This document shows, in pieces, positions 39,301 to 50,752 of a stretch of 64,000 nucleotides of DNA. The stretch covers positions 62,001 through 126,000 of the forward strand of contig CAUVYP010001193.1 of the NCBI GenBank assembly GCA_963556195.1, in the 5' to 3' direction. Source of the DNA: Sepiola atlantica (taxonomy: Eukaryota > Mollusca > Cephalopoda > Sepiida > Sepiolidae). The notes under the pieces are model-generated. The model had not been told where the DNA came from. It saw only the letters and a program-made list of their open reading frames with translations, and made no database searches. Made by a program: the position numbers and the translations under genes. The number at the start of each line of letters is the position of its first letter. Position 1 is the first letter of the stretch.

Positions 39301-40253
39301 GCGTAAACCTGATGAAATCTAGTGAAAATCGTCTCGCACAACGTGTTTTTTTACTCAGTTATACACGAATATCGTTTACACAAACATCCACATTCAAAAG
39401 TCATAATTCCATGTTATAAAGCGTAAACCTGATGAAATCTAGTGAAAATCGACTCGCACAACGTGTTTTTCATTAGTTATTCACGAATATCGTTTACACA
39501 AACATCCACATTCGAAAGTCATAATTCCATGTTGTAAAGCGTAAACCTGATGAAATCAAGTGAAAATCGTCTCGCACAACGTGTTTTTACTCAGTTATTC
39601 ACGAATATCGATTAGACAAACATCCACATTCTAAATTCATAAATCCATGTTGTAAAGCGTAAACCTGATGAAATCTAGTGAAAATCGTCTCGCACAACGT
39701 GTTTTTCATTAGTTTTTCACGAATATCGATTACACGCACATCCACATTAGAAAGTCATAATTCCATGTTGTAAAGCGTAAACCTGATGAAATCAAGTGAA
39801 AATCGACGCGCACAACGTGTTTTTCATTAGTTATTCACGTATATCGTTTACACAAACATCCACATTCGAAAGTCATAATTCCATGTTGTAAAGCGTAAAC
39901 CTGATGAAATCTAGTGAAAATCGTCTCCCCATTCGTGTTTTTCATTAGTTTTTCACGAATATCGATTACACGCACATCCACATTAGAAAGTCATAATTCC
40001 ATGTTGTAAAGCGTAAACCGTATGAAATCTAGTGAAAATCGTCTCGCACAACGTGTTTTTCATTAGTAATTCACGGATATCGATTACACGCACATCCACA
40101 TTAGAAAGTCATAATTCCATGTTGTAAAGCGTAAACCTGATGAAATCAAGTGAAAATCGACGCGCACAACGTGTTTTTCATTAGTTATTCACGTATATCG
40201 TTTACACAAACATCCACATTCGAAAGTCATAATTCCATGTTGTAAAGCGTAAA
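36236..40253 (+). repeat. Higher-order block g, copy 2
   Basis: Partner of 29857-33874. Private differences are one monomer near 36,480-36,590 with aatatcgattacacgc and attagaaag where copy 1 has ggatatcgtttacac and attcgaaag, tttttttactcag in a J monomer near 39340, and cattagtaattcac near 40067. The last of these was then carried into the tandem copy at 41721. Confidence 0.91.
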
Positions 40254-41199
40254 CCTGATGAAATCAAGTGAAAATCGTCTCGCACAACGTGTTTTTACTC
40301 AGTTATTCACGAATATCGATTAGACAAACATCCACATTCAAAAGTCATAATTCCATGTTATAAAGCGTAAACCTGATGAAATCTAGTGAAAATCGACTCG
40401 CACAACGTGTTTTTCATTAGTTATTCACGAATATCGTTTACACAAACATCCACATTCGAAAGTCATAATTCCATGTTATAAAGCGTAAACCTGATGAAAT
40501 CTAGTGAAAATCGTCTCGCACAACGTGTTTTTCATTAGTTTTTCACGAATATCGATTACACGCACATCCACATTAGAAAGTCATAATTCCATGTTGTAAA
40601 GCGTAAACCGTATGAAATCAAGTGAAAATCGTCTCGCACAACGTGTTTTTACTCAGTTATTCACGAATATCGTTTACACAAACATCCACATTCGAAAGTC
40701 ATAATTCCATGTTGTAAAGCGTAAACCTGATGAAATCTAGTGAAAATCGACTCGCACAACGTGTTTTTCATTAGTTATTCACGTATATCGTTTACACAAA
40801 CATCCACATTCGAAAGTCATAATTCCATGTTGTAAAGCGTAAACCTGATGAAATCTAGTGAAAATCGTCTCGCACAACGTGTTTTTTCACTCAGTTATAC
40901 ACGAATATCGTTTACACAAACATCCACATTCAAAAGTCATAATTCCATGTTATAAAGCGTAAACCTGATGAAATCAAGTGAAAATCGTCTCGCACAACGT
41001 GTTTTTACTCAGTTATTCACGTATATCGTTTACACAAACATCCACATTCGAAAGTCATAATTCCATGTTGTAAAGCGTAAACCTGATGAAAGCTAGCGAA
41101 AATCGTCTCGCACAACGTGTTTTTCATTAGTTTTTCACGAATATTGATTACACGCACATCCACATTAGAAAGTCATAATTCCATGTTGTAAAGCGTAAA
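39546..41199 (+). repeat. Tandem higher-order unit, 14 monomers (1,654 bp), copy 1
   Basis: Order: K, L, Q, P(ccccattcg), a ggatatcgattacac monomer with cattagtaattc, Q, V, R, L, V, R, J, V, T. Copy 2 follows immediately. Markers repeat at exactly +1,654: gtctcccc (39923/41577), gtaattcac (40067/41721) and gctagc (41092/42746). The length is 14 x 118 plus one J. Confidence 0.95.
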
Positions 41200-42853
41200 C
41201 CTGATGAAATCAAGTGAAAATCGTCTCGCACAACGTGTTTTTACTCAGTTATTCACGAATATCGATTAGACAAACATCCACATTCTAAATTCATAAATCC
41301 ATGTTGTAAAGCGTAAACCTGATGAAATCTAGTGAAAATCGTCTCGCACAACGTGTTTTTCATTAGTTTTTCACGAATATCGATTACACGCACATCCACA
41401 TTAGAAAGTCATAATTCCATGTTGTAAAGCGTAAACCTGATGAAATCAAGTGAAAATCGACGCGCACAACGTGTTTTTCATTAGTTATTCACGTATATCG
41501 TTTACACAAACATCCACATTCGAAAGTCATAATTCCATGTTGTAAAGCGTAAACCTGATGAAATCTAGTGAAAATCGTCTCCCCATTCGTGTTTTTCATT
41601 AGTTTTTCACGAATATCGATTACACGCACATCCACATTAGAAAGTCATAATTCCATGTTGTAAAGCGTAAACCGTATGAAATCTAGTGAAAATCGTCTCG
41701 CACAACGTGTTTTTCATTAGTAATTCACGGATATCGATTACACGCACATCCACATTAGAAAGTCATAATTCCATGTTGTAAAGCGTAAACCTGATGAAAT
41801 CAAGTGAAAATCGACGCGCACAACGTGTTTTTCATTAGTTATTCACGTATATCGTTTACACAAACATCCACATTCGAAAGTCATAATTCCATGTTGTAAA
41901 GCGTAAACCTGATGAAATCAAGTGAAAATCGTCTCGCACAACGTGTTTTTACTCAGTTATTCACGAATATCGATTAGACAAACATCCACATTCAAAAGTC
42001 ATAATTCCATGTTATAAAGCGTAAACCTGATGAAATCTAGTGAAAATCGACTCGCACAACGTGTTTTTCATTAGTTATTCACGAATATCGTTTACACAAA
42101 CATCCACATTCGAAAGTCATAATTCCATGTTATAAAGCGTAAACCTGATGAAATCTAGTGAAAATCGTCTCGCACAACGTGTTTTTCATTAGTTTTTCAC
42201 GAATATCGATTACACGCACATCCACATTAGAAAGTCATAATTCCATGTTGTAAAGCGTAAACCGTATGAAATCAAGTGAAAATCGTCTCGCACAACGTGT
42301 TTTTACTCAGTTATTCACGAATATCGTTTACACAAACATCCACATTCGAAAGTCATAATTCCATGTTGTAAAGCGTAAACCTGATGAAATCTAGTGAAAA
42401 TCGACTCGCACAACGTGTTTTTCATTAGTTATTCACGTATATCGTTTACACAAACATCCACATTCGAAAGTCATAATTCCATGTTGTAAAGCGTAAACCT
42501 GATGAAATCTAGTGAAAATCGTCTCGCACAACGTGTTTTTTCACTCAGTTATACACGAATATCGTTTACACAAACATCCACATTCAAAAGTCATAATTCC
42601 ATGTTATAAAGCGTAAACCTGATGAAATCAAGTGAAAATCGTCTCGCACAACGTGTTTTTACTCAGTTATTCACGTATATCGTTTACACAAACATCCACA
42701 TTCGAAAGTCATAATTCCATGTTGTAAAGCGTAAACCTGATGAAAGCTAGCGAAAATCGTCTCGCACAACGTGTTTTTCATTAGTTTTTCACGAATATTG
42801 ATTACACGCACATCCACATTAGAAAGTCATAATTCCATGTTGTAAAGCGTAAA
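41200..42853 (+). repeat. Tandem higher-order unit, 14 monomers (1,654 bp), copy 2
   Basis: Directly abuts copy 1. I noticed no difference between the copies, so this is among the youngest duplications in the window. After 42853 a C monomer follows T, the arrangement seen at the other T sites. Copy 1 instead has K there, which identifies the duplication junction. Confidence 0.95.
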
Positions 42854-42971
42854 CCTGATGAAATCAAGTGAAAATCGTCTCGCACAACGTGTTTTTACTC
42901 AGTTATTCACGAATATCGATTAGACAAACATCTACAATCGAAAGTCATAATTCCATGATGTAAAGCGTAAA

Positions 42972-43915
42972 CCTGATGAAATCTAGTGAAAATTGACTCG
43001 CACAACGTGTTTTTCATTAGTTATTCACGAATATCGTTTACACAAACATCCACATTAGAAAGTCATAATTCCATGTTGTAAAGCGTAAACCTGATGAAAT
43101 CAAGTGAAAATCGACGCGCACAACGTGTTTTTCATTAGTTATTCACGTATATCGTTTACACAAACATCCACATTCGAAAGTCATAATTCCATGTTGTAAA
43201 GCGTAAACCTGATGAAATCTAGTGAAAATCGTCTCGCCATTCGTGTTTTTCATTAGTTTTTCACGAATATCGATTACACGCACATCCACATTAGAAAGTC
43301 ATAATTCCATGTTGTAAAGCGTAAACCGTATGAAATCAAGTGAAAATCGTCTCGCACAACGTGTTTTTCATTAGTTATTCACGAATATCGTTTACACAAA
43401 CATCCACATTCGAAAGTCATAATTCCATGTTGTAAAGCGTAAACCTGATGAAATCTAGTGAAAATCGACTCGCACAACGTGTTTTTCATTAGTTATTCAC
43501 GAATATCGTTTACACAAACATCCACATTCGAAAGTCATAATTCCATGTTGTAAAGCGTAAACCTGATGAAATCAAGTGAAAATCGACGCGCACAACGTGT
43601 TTTTCATTAGTTATTCACGAATATCGTTTACACAAACATCCACATTAGAAAGTCATAATTCCATGTTGTAAAGCGTAAACCTGATGAAATCAAGTGAAAA
43701 TCGTCTCGCACAACGTGTTTTTACTCAGTTATTCACGAATATCGATTAGACAAACATCTACAATCGAAAGTCATAATTCCATGATGTAAAACGTAAACCT
43801 GATGAAATCTAGTGAAAATCGACTCGCACAACGTGTTTTTCATTAGTTATTCACGAATATCGTTTACACAAACATCCACATTCGAAAGTCATAATTCCAT
43901 GTTGTAAAGCGTAAA
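42972..43915 (+). repeat. Higher-order block i, copy 2
   Basis: Partner of 35410-36353. Its first monomer is S where copy 1 has the canonical cgactcgc. The change of block order relative to the 34-36 kb region implies at least two separate exchange events. Confidence 0.86.
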
Positions 43916-44269
43916 CCTGATGAAATCAAGTGAAAATCGTCTCGCACAACGTGTTTTTACTCAGTTATTCACGAATATCGATTAGACAAACATCCACATT
44001 CTAAATTCATAAATCCATGTTGTAAAGCGTAAACCTGATGAAATCTAGTGAAAATCGTCTCGCACAACGTGTTTTTCATTAGTTTTTCACGAATATCGAT
44101 TACACGCACATCCACATTAGAAAGTCATAATTCCATGTTGTAAAGCGTAAACCTGATGAAATCAAGTGAAAATCGACGCGCACAACGTGTTTTTCATTAG
44201 TTATTCACGTATATCGTTTACACAAACATCCACATTAGAAAGTCATAATTCCATGTTGTAAAGCGTAAA

Positions 44270-44384
44270 CCTGATGAAATGTAGTGAAAATCGACTCGCA
44301 CAACGTGTTTTTCATTAGTTTTTCACGAATATCGATTACACGCACATCCACATTAGAAAGTCATAATTCCAAAAAAAGCGTAAA
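44270..44384 (+). repeat. Monomer subtype A (ccaaaaaaagcg), 115 bp
   Basis: An L-like monomer in which ccatgttgtaaagcg is replaced by ccaaaaaaagcg: a run of seven A and a net loss of 3 bp. It is always followed by a ccgtatg junction and a caag/actcag monomer. Other copies are at 34349-34463, 45803-45917, 47576-47690, 60790-60904, 62681-62795 and 63860-63974, plus a J-backed form at 59255-59371 (117 bp). All lie right of 34 kb. Confidence 0.93.
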
Positions 44385-45330
44385 CCGTATGAAATCAAGT
44401 GAAAATCGTCTCGCACAACGTGTTTTTACTCAGTTATTCACGAATATCGTTTACACAAACATCCACATTCGAAAGTCATAATTCCATGTTATAAAGCGTA
44501 AACCTGATGAAATCTAGTGAAAATCGACTCGCACAACGTGTTTTTCATTAGTTATTCACGTATATCGTTTACACAAACATCCACATTCGAAAGTCATAAT
44601 TCCATGTTGTAAAGCGTAAACCTGATGAAATCAAGTGAAAATCGACGCGCACAACGTGTTTTTCATTAGTTATTCACGAATATCGTTTACACAAACATCC
44701 ACATTCGAAAGTCATAATTCCATGTTGTAAAGCGTAAACCTGATGAAATCTAGTGAAAATCGACTCGCACAACGTGTTTTTCATTAGTTATTCACGAATA
44801 TCGTTTACACAAACATCCACATTCGAAAGTCATAATTCCATGTTGTAAAGCGTAAACCTGATGAAATCTAGTGAAAATCGTCTCGCACAACGTGTTTTTT
44901 CACTCAGTTATACACGAATATCGTTTACACAAACATCCACATTCAAAAGTCATAATTCCATGTTATAAAGCGTAAACCTGATGAAATCTAGTGAAAATCG
45001 ACTCGCACAACGTGTTTTTACTCAGTTATTCACGAATATCGTTTACACAAACATCCACATTCGAAAGTCATAATTCCATGTTGTAAAGCGTAAACCTGAT
45101 GAAATCAAGTGAAAATCGACGCGCACAACGTGTTTTTCATTAGTTATTCACGAATATCGTTTACACAAACATCCACATTAGAAAGTCATAATTCCATGTT
45201 GTAAAGCGTAAACCTGATGAAATCAAGTGAAAATCGTCTCGCACAACGTGTTTTTACTCAGTTATTCACGAATATCGATTAGACAAACATCTACAATCGA
45301 AAGTCATAATTCCATGATGTAAAGCGTAAA
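44270..45330 (+). repeat. Higher-order block h, copy 2
   Basis: Partner of 34349-35409. The first monomer has a private gaaatgtagtg. A third, rearranged relative starts at 59372, beyond the A-type monomer at 59255. Confidence 0.87.
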
Positions 45331-45448
45331 CCTGATGAAATCTAGTGAAAATCGACTCGCACAACGTGTTTTTCATTAGTTATTCACGAATATCGTTTAC
45401 ACAAACATCCACATTCGAAAGTCATAATTCCATGTTGTAAAGCGTAAA

Positions 45449-45566
45449 CCTGATGAAATCAAGTGAAAATCGACGCGCACAACGTGTTTTTCATTAGTTA
45501 TTCACGTATATCGATTAGACAAACATCCACATTCTAAATTCATAAATCCATGTTGTAAAGCGTAAA
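45449..45566 (+). repeat. Chimeric monomer, Q front with K tail
   Basis: Starts as Q (caag, gacgcgc, cattagttattcac, tatatcg) and switches at cgattagacaaac to the K tail (ctaaattcataaatcc). An identical arrangement stands at 60554-60671, so the chimera formed once and was then amplified with its block. In both places L follows, as after a normal K. Confidence 0.87.
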
Positions 45567-46153
45567 CCTGATGAAATCTAGTGAAAATCGTCTCGCACAA
45601 CGTGTTTTTCATTAGTTTTTCACGAATATCGATTACACGCACATCCACATTAGAAAGTCATAATTCCATGTTGTAAAGCGTAAACCTGATGAAATCAAGT
45701 GAAAATCGACGCGCACAACGTGTTTTTCATTAGTTATTCACGTATATCGTTTACACAAACATCCACATTAGAAAGTCATAATTCCATGTTGTAAAGCGTA
45801 AACCTGATGAAATCTAGTGAAAATCGACTCGCACAACGTGTTTTTCATTAGTTTTTCACGAATATCGATTACACGCACATCCACATTAGAAAGTCATAAT
45901 TCCAAAAAAAGCGTAAACCGTATGAAATCAAGTGAAAATCGTCTCGCACAACGTGTTTTTACTCAGTTATTCACGAATATCGTTTACACAAACATCCACA
46001 TTCGAAAGTCATAATTCCATGTTGTAAAGCGTAAACCTGATGAAATCTAGTGAAAATCGACTCGCACAACGTGTTTTTCATTAGTTATTCACGAATATCG
46101 TTTACACAAACATCCACATTCGAAAGTCATAATTCCATGTTGTAAAGCGTAAA

Positions 46154-48282
46154 CCTGATGAAATCTAGTGAAAATCGTCTCGCACAACGTGTTTTTTCAC
46201 TCAGTTATACACGAATATCGTTTACACAAACATCCACATTCAAAAGTCATAATTCCATGTTATAAAGCGTAAACCTGATGAAATCAAGTGAAAATCGTCT
46301 CGCACAACGTGTTTTTACTCAGTTATTCACGAATATCGATTAGACAAACATCTACAATCGAAAGTCATAATTCCATGATGTAAAGCGTAAACCTGATGAA
46401 ATCTAGTGAAAATTGACTCGCACAACGTGTTTTTCATTAGTTATTCACGAATATCGTTTACACAAACATCCACATTCGAAAGTCATAATTCCATGTTGTA
46501 AAGCGTAAACCTGATGAAATCAAGTGAAAATCGTCTCGCACAACGTGTTTTTACTCAGTTATTCACGAATATCGATTATAGACAAACATCCACATTCTAA
46601 ATTCATAAATCCATGTTGTAAAGCGTAAACCTGATGAAATCTAGTGAAAATCGTCTCGCACAACGTGTTTTTCATTAGTTTTTCACGAATATCGTTTACA
46701 CAAACATCCACATTCAAAAGTCATAATTCCATGTTATAAAGCGTAAACCTGATGAAATCTAGTGAAAATCGACTCGCACAACGTGTTTTTTCACTCAGTT
46801 ATACACGAATATCGTTTACACAAACATCCACATTCAAAAGTCATAATTCCATGTTATAAAGCGTAAACCTGATGAAATCTAGTGAAAATCGACTCGCACA
46901 ACGTGTTTTTCATTAGTTATTCACGTATATCGTTTACACAAACATCCACATTCGAAAGTCATAATTCCATGTTGTAAAGCGTAAACCTGATGAAATCTAG
47001 TGAAAATTGACTCGCACAACGTGTTTTTCATTAGTTATTCACGAATATCGTTTACACAAACATCCACATTCGAAAGTCATAATTCCATGTTGTAAAGCGT
47101 AAACCTGATGAAATCTAGTGAAAATCGACTCGCACAACGTGTTTTTCATTAGTTATTCACGAATATCGTTTACACAAACATCCACATTCGAAAGTCATAA
47201 TTCCATGTTGTAAAGCGTAAACCTGATGAAATCTAGTGAAAATCGTCTCGCACAACGTGTTTTTCATTAGTTATTCACGAATATCGTTTACACAAACATC
47301 CACATTCGAAAGTCATAATTCCATGTTGTAAAGCGTAAACCTGATGAAATCAAGTGAAAATCGTCTCGCACAACGTGTTTTTACTCAGTTATTCACGAAT
47401 ATCGATTAGACAAACATCCACATTCTAAATTCATAAATCCATGTTGTAAAGCGTAAACCTGATGAAATCAAGTGAAAATCGACGCGCACAACGTGTTTTT
47501 CATTAGTTATTCACGTATATCGTTTACACGCACATCCACATTAGAAAGTCATAATTCCATGTTGTAAAGCGTAAACCTGATGAAATCTAGTGAAAATCGA
47601 CTCGCACAACGTGTTTTTCATTAGTTTTTCACGAATATCGATTACACGCACATCCACATTAGAAAGTCATAATTCCAAAAAAAGCGTAAACCGTATGAAA
47701 TCAAGTGAAAATCGTCTCGCACAACGTGTTTTTACTCAGTTATTCACGAATATCGTTTACACAAACATCCACATTCGAAAGTCATAATTCCATGTTATAA
47801 AGCGTAAACCTGATGAAATCTAGTGAAAATCGACTCGCACAACGTGTTTTTCATTAGTTATTCACGTATATCGTTTACACAAACATCCACATTCGAAAGT
47901 CATAATTCCATGTTGTAAAGCGTAAACCTGATGAAATCAAGTGAAAATCGACGCGCACAACGTGTTTTTCATTAGTTATTCACGAATATCGTTTACACAA
48001 ACATCCACATTCGAAAGTCATAATTCCATGTTGTAAAGCGTAAACCTGATGAAATCTAGTGAAAATCGACTCGCACAACGTGTTTTTCATTAGTTATTCA
48101 CGAATATCGTTTACACAAACATCCACATTCGAAAGTCATAATTCCATGTTGTAAAGCGTAAACCTGATGAAATCTAGTGAAAATCGTCTCGCACAACGTG
48201 TTTTTTCACTCAGTTATACACGAATATCGTTTACACAAACATCCACATTCAAAAGTCATAATTCCATGTTATAAAGCGTAAA
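46154..48282 (+). repeat. Higher-order block j, copy 1 (18 monomers, 2,129 bp)
   Basis: Repeated at 61259-63387, offset 15,105 bp. Shared markers are the 2-bp insertion cgattatagac (46575/61680), A monomers (47675/62780) and J copies (48197/63302). The length is 18 x 118 plus three J, plus the 2-bp insertion, minus 3 bp for A, which matches exactly. Confidence 0.92.
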
Positions 48283-48992
48283 CCTGATGAAATCAAGTGA
48301 AAATCGTCTCGCACAACGTGTTTTTACTCAGTTATTCACGAATATCGATTATAGACAAACATCCACATTCTAAATTCATAAATCCATGTTGTAAAGCGTA
48401 AACCTGATGAAATCTAGTGAAAATCGTCTCGCACAACGTGTTTTTCATTAGTTTTTCACGAATATCGATTACACGCACATCCACATTAGAAAGTCATAAT
48501 TCCATGTTGTAAAGCGTAAACCGTATGAAATCAAGTGAAAATCGTCTCGCACAACGTGTTTTTACTCAGTTATTCACGAATATCGTTTACACAAACATCC
48601 ACATTCAAAAGTCATAATTCCATGTTATAAAGCGTAAACCTGATGAAATCTAGTGAAAATCGACTCGCACAACGTGTTTTTCATTAGTTATTCACGTATA
48701 TCGTTTACACAAACATCCACATTCGAAAGTCATAATTCCATGTTGTAAAGCGTAAACCTGATGAAATCTAGTGAAAATTGACTCGCACAACGTGTTTTTC
48801 ATTAGTTATTCACGAATATCGTTTACACAAACATCCACATTCGAAAGTCATAATTCCATGTTGTAAAGCGTAAACCTGATGAAATCTAGTGAAAATCGAC
48901 TCGCACAACGTGTTTTTCATTAGTTATTCACGAATATCGTTTACACAAACATCCACATTCGAAAGTCATAATTCCATGTTGTAAAGCGTAAA

Positions 48993-49100
48993 CCTGATGA
49001 AATCTAGTGAAAATCGTCTCGCACAACGTGTTTTTACACGAATATCGTTTACACAAACATCCACATTCAAAAGTCATAATTCCATGTTATAAAGCGTAAA
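48993..49100 (+). repeat. Short J monomer, 12-bp deletion
   Basis: Reads cgtgtttttacacgaatatcg split at its centre, lacking tcactcagttat relative to J, so it is 108 bp, the shortest monomer I found. The remainder is a J tail (attcaaaag, ttataaag). The position corresponds to the J monomer of the neighbouring higher-order units, which is intact there. Confidence 0.9.
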
Positions 49101-49218
49101 CCTGATGAAATCTAGTGAAAATCGACTCGCACAACGTGTTTTTCATTAGTTATTCACGAATATCGTTTACACAAACATCCACATTCGAAAGTCATAATTC
49201 CATGTTGTAAAGCGTAAA

Positions 49219-50752
49219 CCTGATGAAATCAAGTGAAAATCGTCTCGCACAACGTGTTTTTACTCAGTTATTCACGAATATCGATTAGACAAACATCCAC
49301 ATTCTAAATTCATAAATCCATGTTGTAAAGCGTAAACCTGATGAAATCTAGTGAAAATCGTCTCGCACAACGTGTTTTTCATTAGTTTTTCACGAATATC
49401 GATTACACGCACATCCACATTAGAAAGTCATAATTCCATGTTGTAAAGCGTAAACCTGATGAAATCAAGTGAAAATCGACGCGCACAACGTGTTTTTCAT
49501 TAGTTATTCACGTATATCGTTTACACAAACATCCACATTCGAAAGTCATAATTCCATGTTGTAAAGCGTAAACCTGATGAAATCTAGTGAAAATCGTCTC
49601 GCCATTCGTGTTTTTCATTAGTTTTTCACGAATATCGATTACACGCACATCCACATTAGAAAGTCATAATTCCATGTTGTAAAGCGTAAACCGTATGAAA
49701 TCTAGTGAAAATCGTCTCGCACAACGTGTTTTTCATTAGTTATTCACGGATATCGATTACACGCACATCCACATTAGAAAGTCATAATTCCATGTTGTAA
49801 AGCGTAAACCTGATGAAATCAAGTGAAAATCGACGCGCACAACGTGTTTTTCATTAGTTATTCACGTATATCGTTTACACAAACATCCACATTCGAAAGT
49901 CATAATTCCATGTTGTAAAGCGTAAACCTGATGAAATCAAGTGAAAATCGTCTCGCACAACGTGTTTTTACTCAGTTATTCACGAATATCGATTAGACAA
50001 ACATCCACATTCAAAAGTCATAATTCCATGTTATAAAGCGTAAACCTGATGAAATCAAGTGAAAATCGACGCGCACAACGTGTTTTTCATTAGTTATTCA
50101 CGTATATCGTTTACACAAACATCCACATTCGAAAGTCATAATTCCATGTTGTAAAGCGTAAACCTGATGAAATCAAGTGAAAATCGTCTCGCACAACGTG
50201 TTTTTACTCAGTTATTCACGAATATCGATTAGACAAACATCCACATTCAAAAGTCATAATTCCATGTTATAAAGCGTAAACCTGATGAAATCTAGTGAAA
50301 ATCGACTCGCACAACGTGTTTTTCATTAGTTATTCACGAATATCGTTTACACAAACATCCACATTAGAAAGTCATAATTCCATGTTGTAAAGCGTAAACC
50401 TGATGAAATCAAGTGAAAATCGACGCGCACAACGTGTTTTTCATTAGTTATTCACGTATATCGTTTACACAAACATCCACATTCGAAAGTCATAATTCCA
50501 TGTTGTAAAGCGTAAACCTGATGAAATCTAGTGAAAATCGTCTCGCCATTCGTGTTTTTCATTAGTTATTCACGAATATCGATTACACGCACATCTACAA
50601 TCGAAAGTCATAATTCCATGATGTAAAGCGTAAACCTGATGAAATCTAGTGAAAATTGACTCGCACAACGTGTTTTTCATTAGTTATTCACGAATATCGT
50701 TTACACAAACATCCACATTCGAAAGTCATAATTCCATGTTGTAAAGCGTAAA
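49219..50752 (+). repeat. Tandem higher-order unit, 13 monomers (1,534 bp)
   Basis: Order: K, L, Q, P, G (ggatatcgattacac), Q, V, Q, V, R, Q, a chimeric P/C monomer, S. It is a shortened form of the 2,716-bp unit that follows: the first eleven monomers match its first eleven, then three monomers are replaced by one chimera, and the last eight are missing. The marker ggatatcgatt is at 49747 and again at 51281, exactly 1,534 bp on. Confidence 0.9.
50517..50634 (+). repeat. Chimeric monomer, P front with C tail
   Basis: Has the P-specific gccattcg, then cattagttattcacg (not the tttttcacg of P), cgattacacgcac, and the C tail atctacaatcg with atgatgtaaag. In the 2,716-bp units the corresponding stretch is three monomers: P, a caag/cgtctcgc monomer, and an R front with a C tail. 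The monomer therefore records an exchange or deletion that removed two monomer lengths. Confidence 0.86.
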
